Positions 44,061 through 52,123 of a stretch of DNA of 64,000 nucleotides are shown here, piece by piece (within the stretch, counting starts at the first letter, position 1; each line of letters opens with the position of its first letter). The notes under the pieces were generated by a model, which saw only the letters and a list, made by a program, of their open reading frames with translations, did no database searches and was not told the origin of the DNA. Both the position numbers and the translations under genes were made by a program. The stretch is from JBBRSD01 sp038245725 (GTDB taxonomy: Bacteria; Actinomycetota; Coriobacteriia; Anaerosomatales; JAAXUF01), in contig JBBRSD010000007.1 in assembly GCA_038245725.1 (NCBI GenBank), positions 1 to 64,000 of the forward strand. The letters are read 5' to 3'.

Positions 44061-47000
44061 ATGCGCACGGTCAACTATCGGCGTTCCTCCGGCTCGGCAC
44101 TCATGAGTGCCAGAGGCTTGGTTCTTCGCGTGGTGGCCGTCGCCGTCGTCGTAGGTGTTGCGGGCGCACTCTCCTTTGCGCGGGCGTCGCTGTCGACCGC
44201 CCCAACCAGCCAGAAGACGTGGTACTGGCAGAATCCTACTCCACAAGGCGACCTGTTGAACGGGGTCGCGACCGCTGGCACGTCTGATGTGTGGGCCGTT
44301 GGTGGCCCCGGCATCGTTCTTCATTCGAGCGACAACGGCGCGGTGTGGGAAGACCAGGATCCGAACACGCAAGACGTCTTGCGTGCTGTCGACTTCACTG
44401 ACGCCCAGCATGGCTGGGTCGTCGGTGACAACAGCACCGTTCGCGTGACCTCTGACGGGGGCTCGACGTGGGCCACCCAAACGGTCGCGACTGCGATCAC
44501 CGCCCGCGGTGTCTCCATGACCACCGAGCAGATCGGCTGGATCGTCGGCGACGGTGGCGAGATCCGGATGACCGTCAACGGCGGCGCCGAGTGGACCGAC
44601 GCAACGTCGGGCACGGGATCGACACTGAACGCAGTGAGCGCGGTCGACTCGTCGACGGCGTGGGCCGTGGGAGCTGCCGGCACTATCGTCGCCACCAAGG
44701 ACCGCACCACGTGGGCGACGCAGACCGATCCACTTGCGCAGACCCTCAACGGCGTGAGCTTCGCAGACACGCAGACAGGCTACGCGGTTGGCGACACGGG
44801 CACCGTTCTGAAGACCGGTGACGGTGGAACCACGTGGACCGCTCTTGGCGTCACCTATCTCGATTCGACCGATACGACCGTCGCGCTCACGTCCGACATG
44901 CGGGGCGTCTCGTTCCGAAACGCCACCGACGGATGGATCGTTGGCGCCGCGGGGCTCGTGCTGTTCACGCAGGATGGCGGGCTCACGTGGACGTCACAGC
45001 AGGCGGGGACGCTCGCGTTCCACGGGGTCGCCGCCGGTGCGGGTGGCACGGCAAGCATCGTCGGCGCGAACGGGGCTATGTACGGCACGTCCACCGAGGG
45101 TGCGAGCTGGATCAGCCAGTCGCAAGGGCCCACGACTCGACTCAACGGGGCGTCGTGGACAAGCCCGACGTCCGGCGTAGTCGTCGGCGCGGGCGGCTTG
45201 GTCATGGACACCGTCGACGCCGGTAACGTATGGGCGAGCCGCACCCTCGGCTCTGACGACCTGTATGGCGTCGGTTTCGGCGGATCCACAGACGGGTGGA
45301 TCGTCGGAGCAGGCGGGACCATCAAGAAGACAACCGATGCCGGCGCTTCATGGAACGACCAGTCTTCGGGTACGACGCAGACCCTCTACGCCGTTTCGGC
45401 TGTTACCGCCTCGACCGCGTGGGCGGTTGGTGACGGCGGGACGGTTCTGATCACGGTCGACGGTGGCTCCACGTGGACAGCCCAGAGCTCGGGCCTCCCA
45501 GCGACGACGGTTCTGTACGGCGTGTCGGCCGTCGACGCTCAGACGGTGTGGGCTTGGGGAAGTGCAGGCACCACGATCAGGACGACCAACGGCGGACAGA
45601 CCTGGGTCACGATGTCCACGGGCTCCACCGCGGATCTCTACTCCGGGAAGTTCGTGGATCCCCAGACGGGCTGGGTGGGCGGCGGTTCAGGAACCGTTCT
45701 GAAGACCGTCGACGGTGGCTCGACGTGGGCCACCGAGACTACGAACGCCGGTGGGAACACGATCCGAGGAATAGCCTTCCTGGACTCGCTCACCGGTTAT
45801 CTCGTCGGAGACGCCGGAACGTTGTGTAAGACGACGGATGGCGGGGCGACGTGGACGGCGCAGCTGCCGGGCACGTCGCTCAACCTCAACGCCGTCGGCT
45901 TCACCGATGCCGACCATGGATGGCTCGTCGGCGCGGGCGGGACGATTCTGCGCACGACCGACAATACCGCCCCGGAGACCACACTCGTCGTCGCGCCCTC
46001 GACACCCGATGGCAGCAACGGCTGGTGGACCGGCCAGCCACAGATCACCCTCATCCCCAGTGAGTCGGGAATCACCTACTACAGCTGGGACTCGGCCGCT
46101 GGCCCGTGGAGCACGTTCTCTGTCCCGGTCACTCCGCCCGTCGACGGCATCTGGACCCTCTACTACTACTCCATCGATCCCGGTGGCGCTAAAGAGACGG
46201 TCAAGAGCACCATCGGCAAGGTCGACTCGGCGACGCCCTCGACGCCGGGCACTCCCACGGCATCTTCGCCGACTACGAGCACCGTGGCCGTCTCGTGGCC
46301 GGAATCGGCGGACGCAGCGTCCGGCGTCGACTACTACCAGGTCGTTGCGAACGGCTCGGTCGTCGGAACTTCGGCCGCGGCGACCACGACCATCGCCGGG
46401 CTCTCGACCGAGACCTCGTACTCAATCTCGGTGCGGGCCGTCGACATGGCCGGGAACATCTCCGGCCAGTCCGCTTCGACGCAGATCATCACCCTGGCCG
46501 CGTCCCCAAGGCCGGCCGTCGCCGCGTACGCCAGAGGCGTCGGCAGCTGTGGCGCGTTCGTCGACTGGGGCGAGGCCACCGGCACCGTCGGGCCGGTAGG
46601 CTACCGAGTGTGGCGTTCTGCGGGTGGCGGAGCCTTCTCGGCGATTGCGACGATCACTCCAGGGCAGTCCCGCTCGTACGTGGACGCGGCAGCCCCCTTC
46701 TTCAGCCAGCTCGTGTACCGTATCTCGACGGTGGATGGCCGCGGCGAAGGCGTATTGAGCGACCCCACCACGTATACCTCGACGATCACCACCGGGCTTC
46801 CGACGCCGATCGGTCTCGTCGTTCGTAACACGGCATCGGTCCTCGTGAGCTGGACCCCCGTGCCGCTTCCGAGTGTCGTTGGCTATGACGTGTATCGAGC
46901 GACGACCAGCACCGGTACGCCCGAGACCCAGACGGTCGTACCTGTGCCTCAACCCGCGTCTGGGCTGGCCAGTTACCACGACACGCGTACCGCCGACTAC

Positions 47001-48317
47001 ACCGAGTACTGGTATCGGGTGGCGACCGTGGACGCGTCTGGTAACGTGGGCGTTCCCAGTCCTCCGGTCTACATCCGCACGGAAGCATCCGCGACCGCGG
47101 GGACACCGCATGGTTCGTATACAGAAGATTCGGACTTCTGTGCGATGTGCCATTCGACGCACAGCTCGCAGTCTCCCACGATGCTGCTGCAAGGCACGAA
47201 CACCATCGATGCGCCTCTGTGCCTGAGCTGTCACGACGGCACGTCCGCGTCCGATGTCCTCAACGAGTACACCGACAATACCCGTACATCCCGCCACGCG
47301 GTCACCGTGGACACGCACACGGGCACACTCGTCTGCTCGAACTGCCACGGTGTGCACTCCGCCGAGCAGACCGACACGGTCAAGGGCCTTCTGCTTGCCG
47401 GCGACAAGAAGTCCGGCAACGCATACTGCTACACCTGTCACGGGGCAACGGCTGGATCCAGCCCCCGCGGCGACCTGCGCGTCTTCGAGGGCTCAGTGCA
47501 TGCGACCGCCGTCGCCCCGCCGGCGTCAGGCACCGAGGTCGTCTGCCTGAGCTGCCACGTCGCGCACTCGTCTCGCGAGGCCGCGATGTTCCCGTACTCG
47601 GGCGACGACCGCTGTCTTGGCTGCCACTCGACGAGCGCAACGGCGTCGGGAACCGTGGACGTCGCGTCGCGGCTCTCGGGCCCGGACTCGAGCACGCGTC
47701 ACGACCTCCGCTCGGCCGATTCCAGCGCGACCGGATCGCGGCTGTCGTGCGCGAACTGCCACGAGCCGCATGCCGCGTCGGTCACGACGCCCTGCGTCGA
47801 TCCCGACAACCCCACCACTTCCGGCGGCGTTGCTACTGGCGTTGCCTTCTGCCTCAAGTGCCACGACGGTTCGCTGCCCACGAGTGCGGAGACCTCCGGC
47901 TATGCCGCGGCTCCGCTCGCCGCCAGCGGCTCGACGGCAACGGTCGACATCGCCGGTGCGTGGGCGACGAACTTCCATGGCGGCGGTGCGGCGTCGAACC
48001 CGAACCTGCGTCCGGAGATGGGCTACTCCAAGGGCGACACGATGACGTGTAACGCGTGTCACGATCCCCACGGTTCGCCGAACCGCTTCACGCTGCTCGA
48101 CACCGTGCATTCGAAGACGGGAACCACGACCGCTGACGGCCTTCTTGTCGTGCCGCTCTCAGGCGGAGGCGCCGACCTGCGCTTCTTCTGCTCGTCGTGC
48201 CACGATGTGAGCGCGCTTACGCACCCGGCCGCCGGCGCGGGAGGCGCGGACCTCAACACGTTCCCGCTCGACTGCACCGCGTTCGGTTGTCACCGGCACG
48301 TCGGCAACGGGCTGTGA
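44061..48317 (+). CDS. Giant secreted propeller-Fn3-multiheme cytochrome
   Basis: A 1418-residue exported protein. Signal/anchor helix at about residues 20-42 ('LVLRVVAVAVVVGVAGALSF'); 14 Ycf48/BNR-type repeats (about 55-635) of the form 'W(A/I/L)VG..GT(I/V)(L/K).T.DGG.TW', enough for two seven-bladed propellers; a beta-rich linker (640-720); three Fn3 domains (about 720-1015); and a C-terminal heme region (about 1027-1415) with CAMCH, CLSCH, CSNCH, CYTCH, CLSCH, CLGCH, CANCH, CLKCH, CNACH, CSSCH, then CTAFGCH, a Cx4CH motif. The start is uncertain: AAGGAGG lies about 30 bases upstream of this ATG, and the ATG at 44103 is possible. Probably wall-spanning or surface-exposed. Coupled to an NHL gene. 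Confidence 0.9.
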   Translation: MRTVNYRRSSGSALMSARGLVLRVVAVAVVVGVAGALSFARASLSTAPTSQKTWYWQNPTPQGDLLNGVATAGTSDVWAVGGPGIVLHSSDNGAVWEDQDPNTQDVLRAVDFTDAQHGWVVGDNSTVRVTSDGGSTWATQTVATAITARGVSMTTEQIGWIVGDGGEIRMTVNGGAEWTDATSGTGSTLNAVSAVDSSTAWAVGAAGTIVATKDRTTWATQTDPLAQTLNGVSFADTQTGYAVGDTGTVLKTGDGGTTWTALGVTYLDSTDTTVALTSDMRGVSFRNATDGWIVGAAGLVLFTQDGGLTWTSQQAGTLAFHGVAAGAGGTASIVGANGAMYGTSTEGASWISQSQGPTTRLNGASWTSPTSGVVVGAGGLVMDTVDAGNVWASRTLGSDDLYGVGFGGSTDGWIVGAGGTIKKTTDAGASWNDQSSGTTQTLYAVSAVTASTAWAVGDGGTVLITVDGGSTWTAQSSGLPATTVLYGVSAVDAQTVWAWGSAGTTIRTTNGGQTWVTMSTGSTADLYSGKFVDPQTGWVGGGSGTVLKTVDGGSTWATETTNAGGNTIRGIAFLDSLTGYLVGDAGTLCKTTDGGATWTAQLPGTSLNLNAVGFTDADHGWLVGAGGTILRTTDNTAPETTLVVAPSTPDGSNGWWTGQPQITLIPSESGITYYSWDSAAGPWSTFSVPVTPPVDGIWTLYYYSIDPGGAKETVKSTIGKVDSATPSTPGTPTASSPTTSTVAVSWPESADAASGVDYYQVVANGSVVGTSAAATTTIAGLSTETSYSISVRAVDMAGNISGQSASTQIITLAASPRPAVAAYARGVGSCGAFVDWGEATGTVGPVGYRVWRSAGGGAFSAIATITPGQSRSYVDAAAPFFSQLVYRISTVDGRGEGVLSDPTTYTSTITTGLPTPIGLVVRNTASVLVSWTPVPLPSVVGYDVYRATTSTGTPETQTVVPVPQPASGLASYHDTRTADYTEYWYRVATVDASGNVGVPSPPVYIRTEASATAGTPHGSYTEDSDFCAMCHSTHSSQSPTMLLQGTNTIDAPLCLSCHDGTSASDVLNEYTDNTRTSRHAVTVDTHTGTLVCSNCHGVHSAEQTDTVKGLLLAGDKKSGNAYCYTCHGATAGSSPRGDLRVFEGSVHATAVAPPASGTEVVCLSCHVAHSSREAAMFPYSGDDRCLGCHSTSATASGTVDVASRLSGPDSSTRHDLRSADSSATGSRLSCANCHEPHAASVTTPCVDPDNPTTSGGVATGVAFCLKCHDGSLPTSAETSGYAAAPLAASGSTATVDIAGAWATNFHGGGAASNPNLRPEMGYSKGDTMTCNACHDPHGSPNRFTLLDTVHSKTGTTTADGLLVVPLSGGGADLRFFCSSCHDVSALTHPAAGAGGADLNTFPLDCTAFGCHRHVGNGL

Positions 48318-49393
48318 CGGGCAAGGCACACCGGACACGCCGAGCCGCGACGCGGGCCGAGCACTCTGAGCCCCAAGTCTTCGGAGCTGCGTTCAGCCGG
48401 CGTGTGCTGATTCTCACGCTCATCGGGCTGATCGCCTTGCTGATCGTCATCGCCGGATTGCTTGTCATGCGGAACAACGACCTGAGCAACAGCGCGCAAC
48501 GAGGACCAGGTCCGGTGCCGCTCTTCGCGATCGCCGGCCCCCGTAGCGGGGACGCACCCTTCTTCGTCCGTCCCCTCGGCGCAACGTGGGGTCCCGACGG
48601 CACGATCTATGTGTCGGACACGGGCAACAGGCGGGTGTGTGTCTTCAGCGCATCAGGTCGATTCATTCGGGAGTTCGGCCGTACGAAGAGGCTGGCTAAG
48701 TCTCCCTACATCTACACGCTCCAGCAACCAGCAGGACTCTTCGCCTCGCCGGACGGCGACGTTTACGTCGCCGATGTTCGCGGAGGCGCCGTGGTCGTCT
48801 TCGATTCGAAGGGCAAGTTCCTGCGCAGGATCAGCCCGCGCTTGTCGGCCCACTCTGCACCCTGGACTCCGACCGACGTCGCGCTTTACGGCGGGAAGCT
48901 TTACGTCTCAGACGGAAAGGGTGTCGCGGTCTTCTCGGCGACGGGTAAGGTCGTGCGTCGCTTTGACAGCGCATATCAGGGGTCTCCGTTCGCGTATCCG
49001 AACGGCGTAGCGGTGCGCGCCGATGGCTCGGTGCTCATATCGGACACGAACAACGCGCGAGTCGTGGCGCTGACATCGAGCGGCTCGCTGTTGTGGGTGT
49101 TGCAGCCATCTCAAGGTACCGTTCGTGCCGTGGGTCTGCCGCGTGGACTCTCGGTGGCTCCGAACGGGTCGATCCTGTTCGCCGACGCGTTTCTGTTCGG
49201 CGTGGGCACCATCTCCCCACAGGGCGGCTACGTCGGCCACTACGGGTCGAAAGGCGCGGAATTGGGCGACTTCCAGTTCCCTAACGACGTGGCGGTCAGG
49301 GGAGATCTCGTCCTCGTCGCCGACAAGGAGAACGGCCGCGTCCAGGTCATTCGGTTTCCGGGGCTGCTCGTAGCTCCGAACTCGAAACCCTGA
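48314..49393 (+). CDS. Membrane-anchored NHL-repeat beta-propeller protein (copy 2)
   Basis: A 359-residue protein starting at GTG, overlapping the stop of the giant heme protein by four bases. Basic cytoplasmic start, helix at about residues 29-51 ('RVLILTLIGLIALLIVIAGLLVM'), then NHL repeats: 'RPLGATWGPDGTIYVSDTGNRRVCVFS', 'LQQPAGLFASPDGDVYVADVRGGAVVVFD', 'FAYPNGVAVRADGSVLISDTNNARVVALT', 'GLPRGLSVAPNGSILFADAF', 'FQFPNDVAVRGDLVLVADKENGRVQVIRF'. Same plan as the protein at 34609-35667, indicating a recurrent cytochrome-associated component, perhaps an assembly or docking scaffold. Confidence 0.82.
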   Translation: MTGKAHRTRRAATRAEHSEPQVFGAAFSRRVLILTLIGLIALLIVIAGLLVMRNNDLSNSAQRGPGPVPLFAIAGPRSGDAPFFVRPLGATWGPDGTIYVSDTGNRRVCVFSASGRFIREFGRTKRLAKSPYIYTLQQPAGLFASPDGDVYVADVRGGAVVVFDSKGKFLRRISPRLSAHSAPWTPTDVALYGGKLYVSDGKGVAVFSATGKVVRRFDSAYQGSPFAYPNGVAVRADGSVLISDTNNARVVALTSSGSLLWVLQPSQGTVRAVGLPRGLSVAPNGSILFADAFLFGVGTISPQGGYVGHYGSKGAELGDFQFPNDVAVRGDLVLVADKENGRVQVIRFPGLLVAPNSKP

Positions 49394-49494
49394 CCCGTTC
49401 GCCGGTTAGAACCGCACCAATTCGCAGGAGATGATGGCTGACCATGGAAGCTCACACGCATGGGGACTCCTTGCTGAGGATTCGGGGAACGCGC

Positions 49495-50274
49495 ATGCGA
49501 GTCGTGCGTCTGATGCACGAGGGCGACTGCCGCTACGGACTGGCCGACGCATCGACGGTCACTCTGATCAGCGACGAGCCGTTTGCGGCCTGGGAGCCGG
49601 AATCGACGATCCCGCTCGCCGAGGCGCGTCTCGTGGCGCCGGTCGCTCCCACCAAAGTGGTCTGCGTCGGGATGAACTACCGCGCTCACATCGCCGAGAT
49701 GGGCCACGCCGTGCCCTCCCAGCCCGTGATATTCGTTAAGCCGTCCACCGCGGTGATCGGCCCCATGCAGCCGATCCCGCTGCCCGAGGGCGTTGGGCGC
49801 GTGGACTACGAGGGTGAGCTCGCCGTGGTCATCGGCCGACGAATGCACCGCGTTCCTGCCGCGAACGTGTCCCAGAGTGTATTGGGACTGTGCTGCGGCA
49901 ACGATGTGACCGCGCGGGACCTGCAGAAGATCGACGGGCAGTGGACTCGCGCGAAGGGCTTCGACGGGTTCTGCCCACTCGGTCCGTGGGTGGCTACCGA
50001 CGTCGACCCCGGCGACCTGCTTCTCGAGACGCTCGTCAACGGCGAGCTGAAACAGAGCTCGCGCACGAGCGACATGCTCTTCCACCCCTGGGAACTCGTG
50101 AGTTTCATCAGCAACGTGATGACGCTCGTTCCTGGCGACGTCGTGCTCACGGGAACGCCAGGTGGGATCGGCCCGTTGCACTCGGGCGACACCGTCGAGG
50201 TGCGCATCGAAGGCGTCGGCTCGCTGTGCAACCCCGTGGCGGACGCCGCTGAGCAGGGCACAGAGGCCGAATAG
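49495..50274 (+). CDS. Fumarylacetoacetate hydrolase family protein
   Basis: A 259-residue enzyme of the FAH superfamily: 'TKVVCVGMNYRAHIAEMGH', 'PVIFVKPSTAVIGPMQPIPLP', metal-binding 'RVDYEGELAVVIGRRM', 'GLCCGNDVTARDLQKIDGQWTRAKGFDGFCPLGPWV', 'SSRTSDMLFHPWELVSFISNVMTLVPGDVVLTGTPGGIGPL'. Members hydrolyse, decarboxylate or hydrate 2-oxo acids (for example acylpyruvate hydrolase or oxaloacetate decarboxylase); the substrate here is unknown. The ATG at 49495 fits the family N-terminus (MRVVRL); an in-frame ATG at 49444 would add 17 residues. Confidence 0.88.
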   Translation: MRVVRLMHEGDCRYGLADASTVTLISDEPFAAWEPESTIPLAEARLVAPVAPTKVVCVGMNYRAHIAEMGHAVPSQPVIFVKPSTAVIGPMQPIPLPEGVGRVDYEGELAVVIGRRMHRVPAANVSQSVLGLCCGNDVTARDLQKIDGQWTRAKGFDGFCPLGPWVATDVDPGDLLLETLVNGELKQSSRTSDMLFHPWELVSFISNVMTLVPGDVVLTGTPGGIGPLHSGDTVEVRIEGVGSLCNPVADAAEQGTEAE

Positions 50275-50395
50275 CACTGACGCCGCCGCTCATTCTTGCG
50301 GCGCAGGTCCCTCGACGCCGCTCCCGTGAGTAATGATATGGTTGGAATTCGCCGCCCTTTGCATAGTCGACTCGCGGCCCTGACGATTCCGACCG

Positions 50396-51661
50396 GTGGT
50401 GCTCACGCTGCTCAAGGACCGCAACATCCTGCTCGTTGTGGCCGCGCGCTTTATCTCGCGCGTCGGTGGCACTGCCGTGTTCTTCATCGGCGTGTGGGGC
50501 GTGGCTGCATACACCTTCCACGCGAGCGCTCGCACGCTCGCGTTCGTGATGGCAGGCAACAGCATCGCTTCGATCGTCGGCTCGATCACGGCGGGCGTGC
50601 TCATCGATCGCATCGGTCCGCGGCGCGTTCTGCTCGGCGCGGAGCTGCTCACCATCCCCGTCGTCGTCGCGCTCGTGTTCGCACACTCGTGGCCCGCGTT
50701 CGTGGGCCTCGCGTGGCTGATCGGGCTCGTGGGCACGCCCACGTTCACGGCCGGCGCTTCTTTCGCACCGTTTCTGGTGAGCGGTGCCGCAGACCTCGAG
50801 CGGGTCAACGCGGCGGTCGAAGCAGCCGGCTCGGCCGGATTCGTGTTGGGGCCGGCGGTCGGCGCGGTCATCGCGAAGTTCGCGGGGGTGTCGTCGGTGT
50901 TCTGGCTGATGGCCGCGTGCTCGGTGACCGCCGCACTGCTCGCCTGGAGTGTCTCGATCGACGAGACCGTTCGTACCGACGCGCATCACCCGTTCCGCGA
51001 GCTGCGCGACGGCCTGAAGGTCGCGTACTCCGTGCGCACACTGCGCTACGTGATCCTGTCCGGCACCGCGGTGTGGTTCGGCTTCGGGGCGTTCTCGGCA
51101 CTCGAGCCGCTCTTCTACCGCGACGTCGTCCACGTGGGCGTGGAGTGGATCGGCTGGATGAACACGGCGTTCTCCGTCGGGCTGATCGCTGGCTCGTGGC
51201 TCTTGCCGCAGCTGCCGCGCAAGGTCGTCTCGGCCAGAGGGCTCGCGACCTTGACGATCCTGTGCGGGCTGGGAGCCATCGCGTACGTGGGCTCGACCGA
51301 CCTGCGGCTCATCGCCGTTGGTGCCGCGATCTGGGGACTCGTGATCGGCGCCGCCGAGCCGCTCATGCGGACGATGATGCACGTCGCGTCGCCCGAAGGG
51401 TATGTCGGGCGGGTCATCGGCACCGCCCAGTACCACCGCAGCGCGGGGGAGCTCGTGCCGCTCGCGTACGCGCCTGCACTCGCGGCTGCGTTCGGCGTGC
51501 AGGCCACGCTCATCGCAGGCGGCGTCGTGGTCGCGGCGGTCGTTCTCGCGAGCTGGCCTGTGGCCGCTTCGATCGACCGCGAGCTCGCCGCCGAGGGCCG
51601 ACTGCTCGCACCCGCGCGGCGGTCGGAACCGCGCGTGGGATGGGGCGACGAGGTCTTGTAG
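50396..51661 (+). CDS. MFS transporter
   Basis: A 421-residue integral membrane protein with about 11-12 helices: 'ILLVVAARFISRVGGTAVFFIGVWGVAAYTF' at the start, 'FVMAGNSIASIVGSITAGVLIDRIGPRRVLLGAELL' (MFS motif A loop DRIGPRR), 'FVGLAWLIGLVGTPTFTAGASFAPFLV', then a second half from about residue 205. The layout is that of MFS_3/efflux-type permeases. The substrate cannot be told. GTG start (50396); a second GTG follows directly. It ends near the TrpR-like gene with a 140-base gap. Confidence 0.85.
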   Translation: MVLTLLKDRNILLVVAARFISRVGGTAVFFIGVWGVAAYTFHASARTLAFVMAGNSIASIVGSITAGVLIDRIGPRRVLLGAELLTIPVVVALVFAHSWPAFVGLAWLIGLVGTPTFTAGASFAPFLVSGAADLERVNAAVEAAGSAGFVLGPAVGAVIAKFAGVSSVFWLMAACSVTAALLAWSVSIDETVRTDAHHPFRELRDGLKVAYSVRTLRYVILSGTAVWFGFGAFSALEPLFYRDVVHVGVEWIGWMNTAFSVGLIAGSWLLPQLPRKVVSARGLATLTILCGLGAIAYVGSTDLRLIAVGAAIWGLVIGAAEPLMRTMMHVASPEGYVGRVIGTAQYHRSAGELVPLAYAPALAAAFGVQATLIAGGVVVAAVVLASWPVAASIDRELAAEGRLLAPARRSEPRVGWGDEVL

Positions 51662-51801
51662 CGCGCCCGCCCTGACGCGTCCGCCGCTTGTCGCAGAGGC
51701 CCGGCCGCTTAGCTCTTCACGGGCCCATCATGTCGTCTCTGGTGCTATTCTGAACCCCGACATCTTGTGGTTTCACCAACAATTTCGGGGGAGTCCTCGC
51801 C

Positions 51802-52110
51802 ATGGTCGATGACCGAGTCCGCACGCCCGAAGTGGACGACCTGCTTCAAGCCTTGCTGCTTCTCGAGACCGACGACGAGGCCTACGCCTTGCTCGTCGAT
51901 CTGTGCACCATTCGCGAGATACACGACATGGCGCAGCGACTCGAAGTCGCGCGGCGACTGGCTGCGGGGGAGCACTATGCTTCGATCCAGGAGACGACCG
52001 GTGCATCGGCGACCACGATCTCTCGCGTGAGCAAGTCGCTGAACTACGGCGCAGACGGCTACATCACGGTACTGAAGAAGCTCGGCAGCGTTCCTGCGGC
52101 TGGGGAGTAG
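51802..52110 (+). CDS. TrpR/YerC-family repressor (HisR-like)
   Basis: A 102-residue DNA-binding protein of the YerC/YecD branch of the TrpR superfamily: 'EVDDLLQALLLLETDDEAYALLVDLCTIREIHDMAQRLEVARRLAAGEHYASIQETTGASATTISRVSKSLNYGADGYITVLKK', with the helix-turn-helix at about residues 55-78. In Firmicutes this branch (HisR) has been linked to control of histidine genes. Here it lies one gene (dnaE) upstream of a complete his operon whose promoter carries a repeated 8-mer (55609-55638), a plausible target. GGGGGAG precedes the ATG. Confidence 0.88.
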   Translation: MVDDRVRTPEVDDLLQALLLLETDDEAYALLVDLCTIREIHDMAQRLEVARRLAAGEHYASIQETTGASATTISRVSKSLNYGADGYITVLKKLGSVPAAGE

Positions 52111-52123
52111 GCGACGCCGCGCG

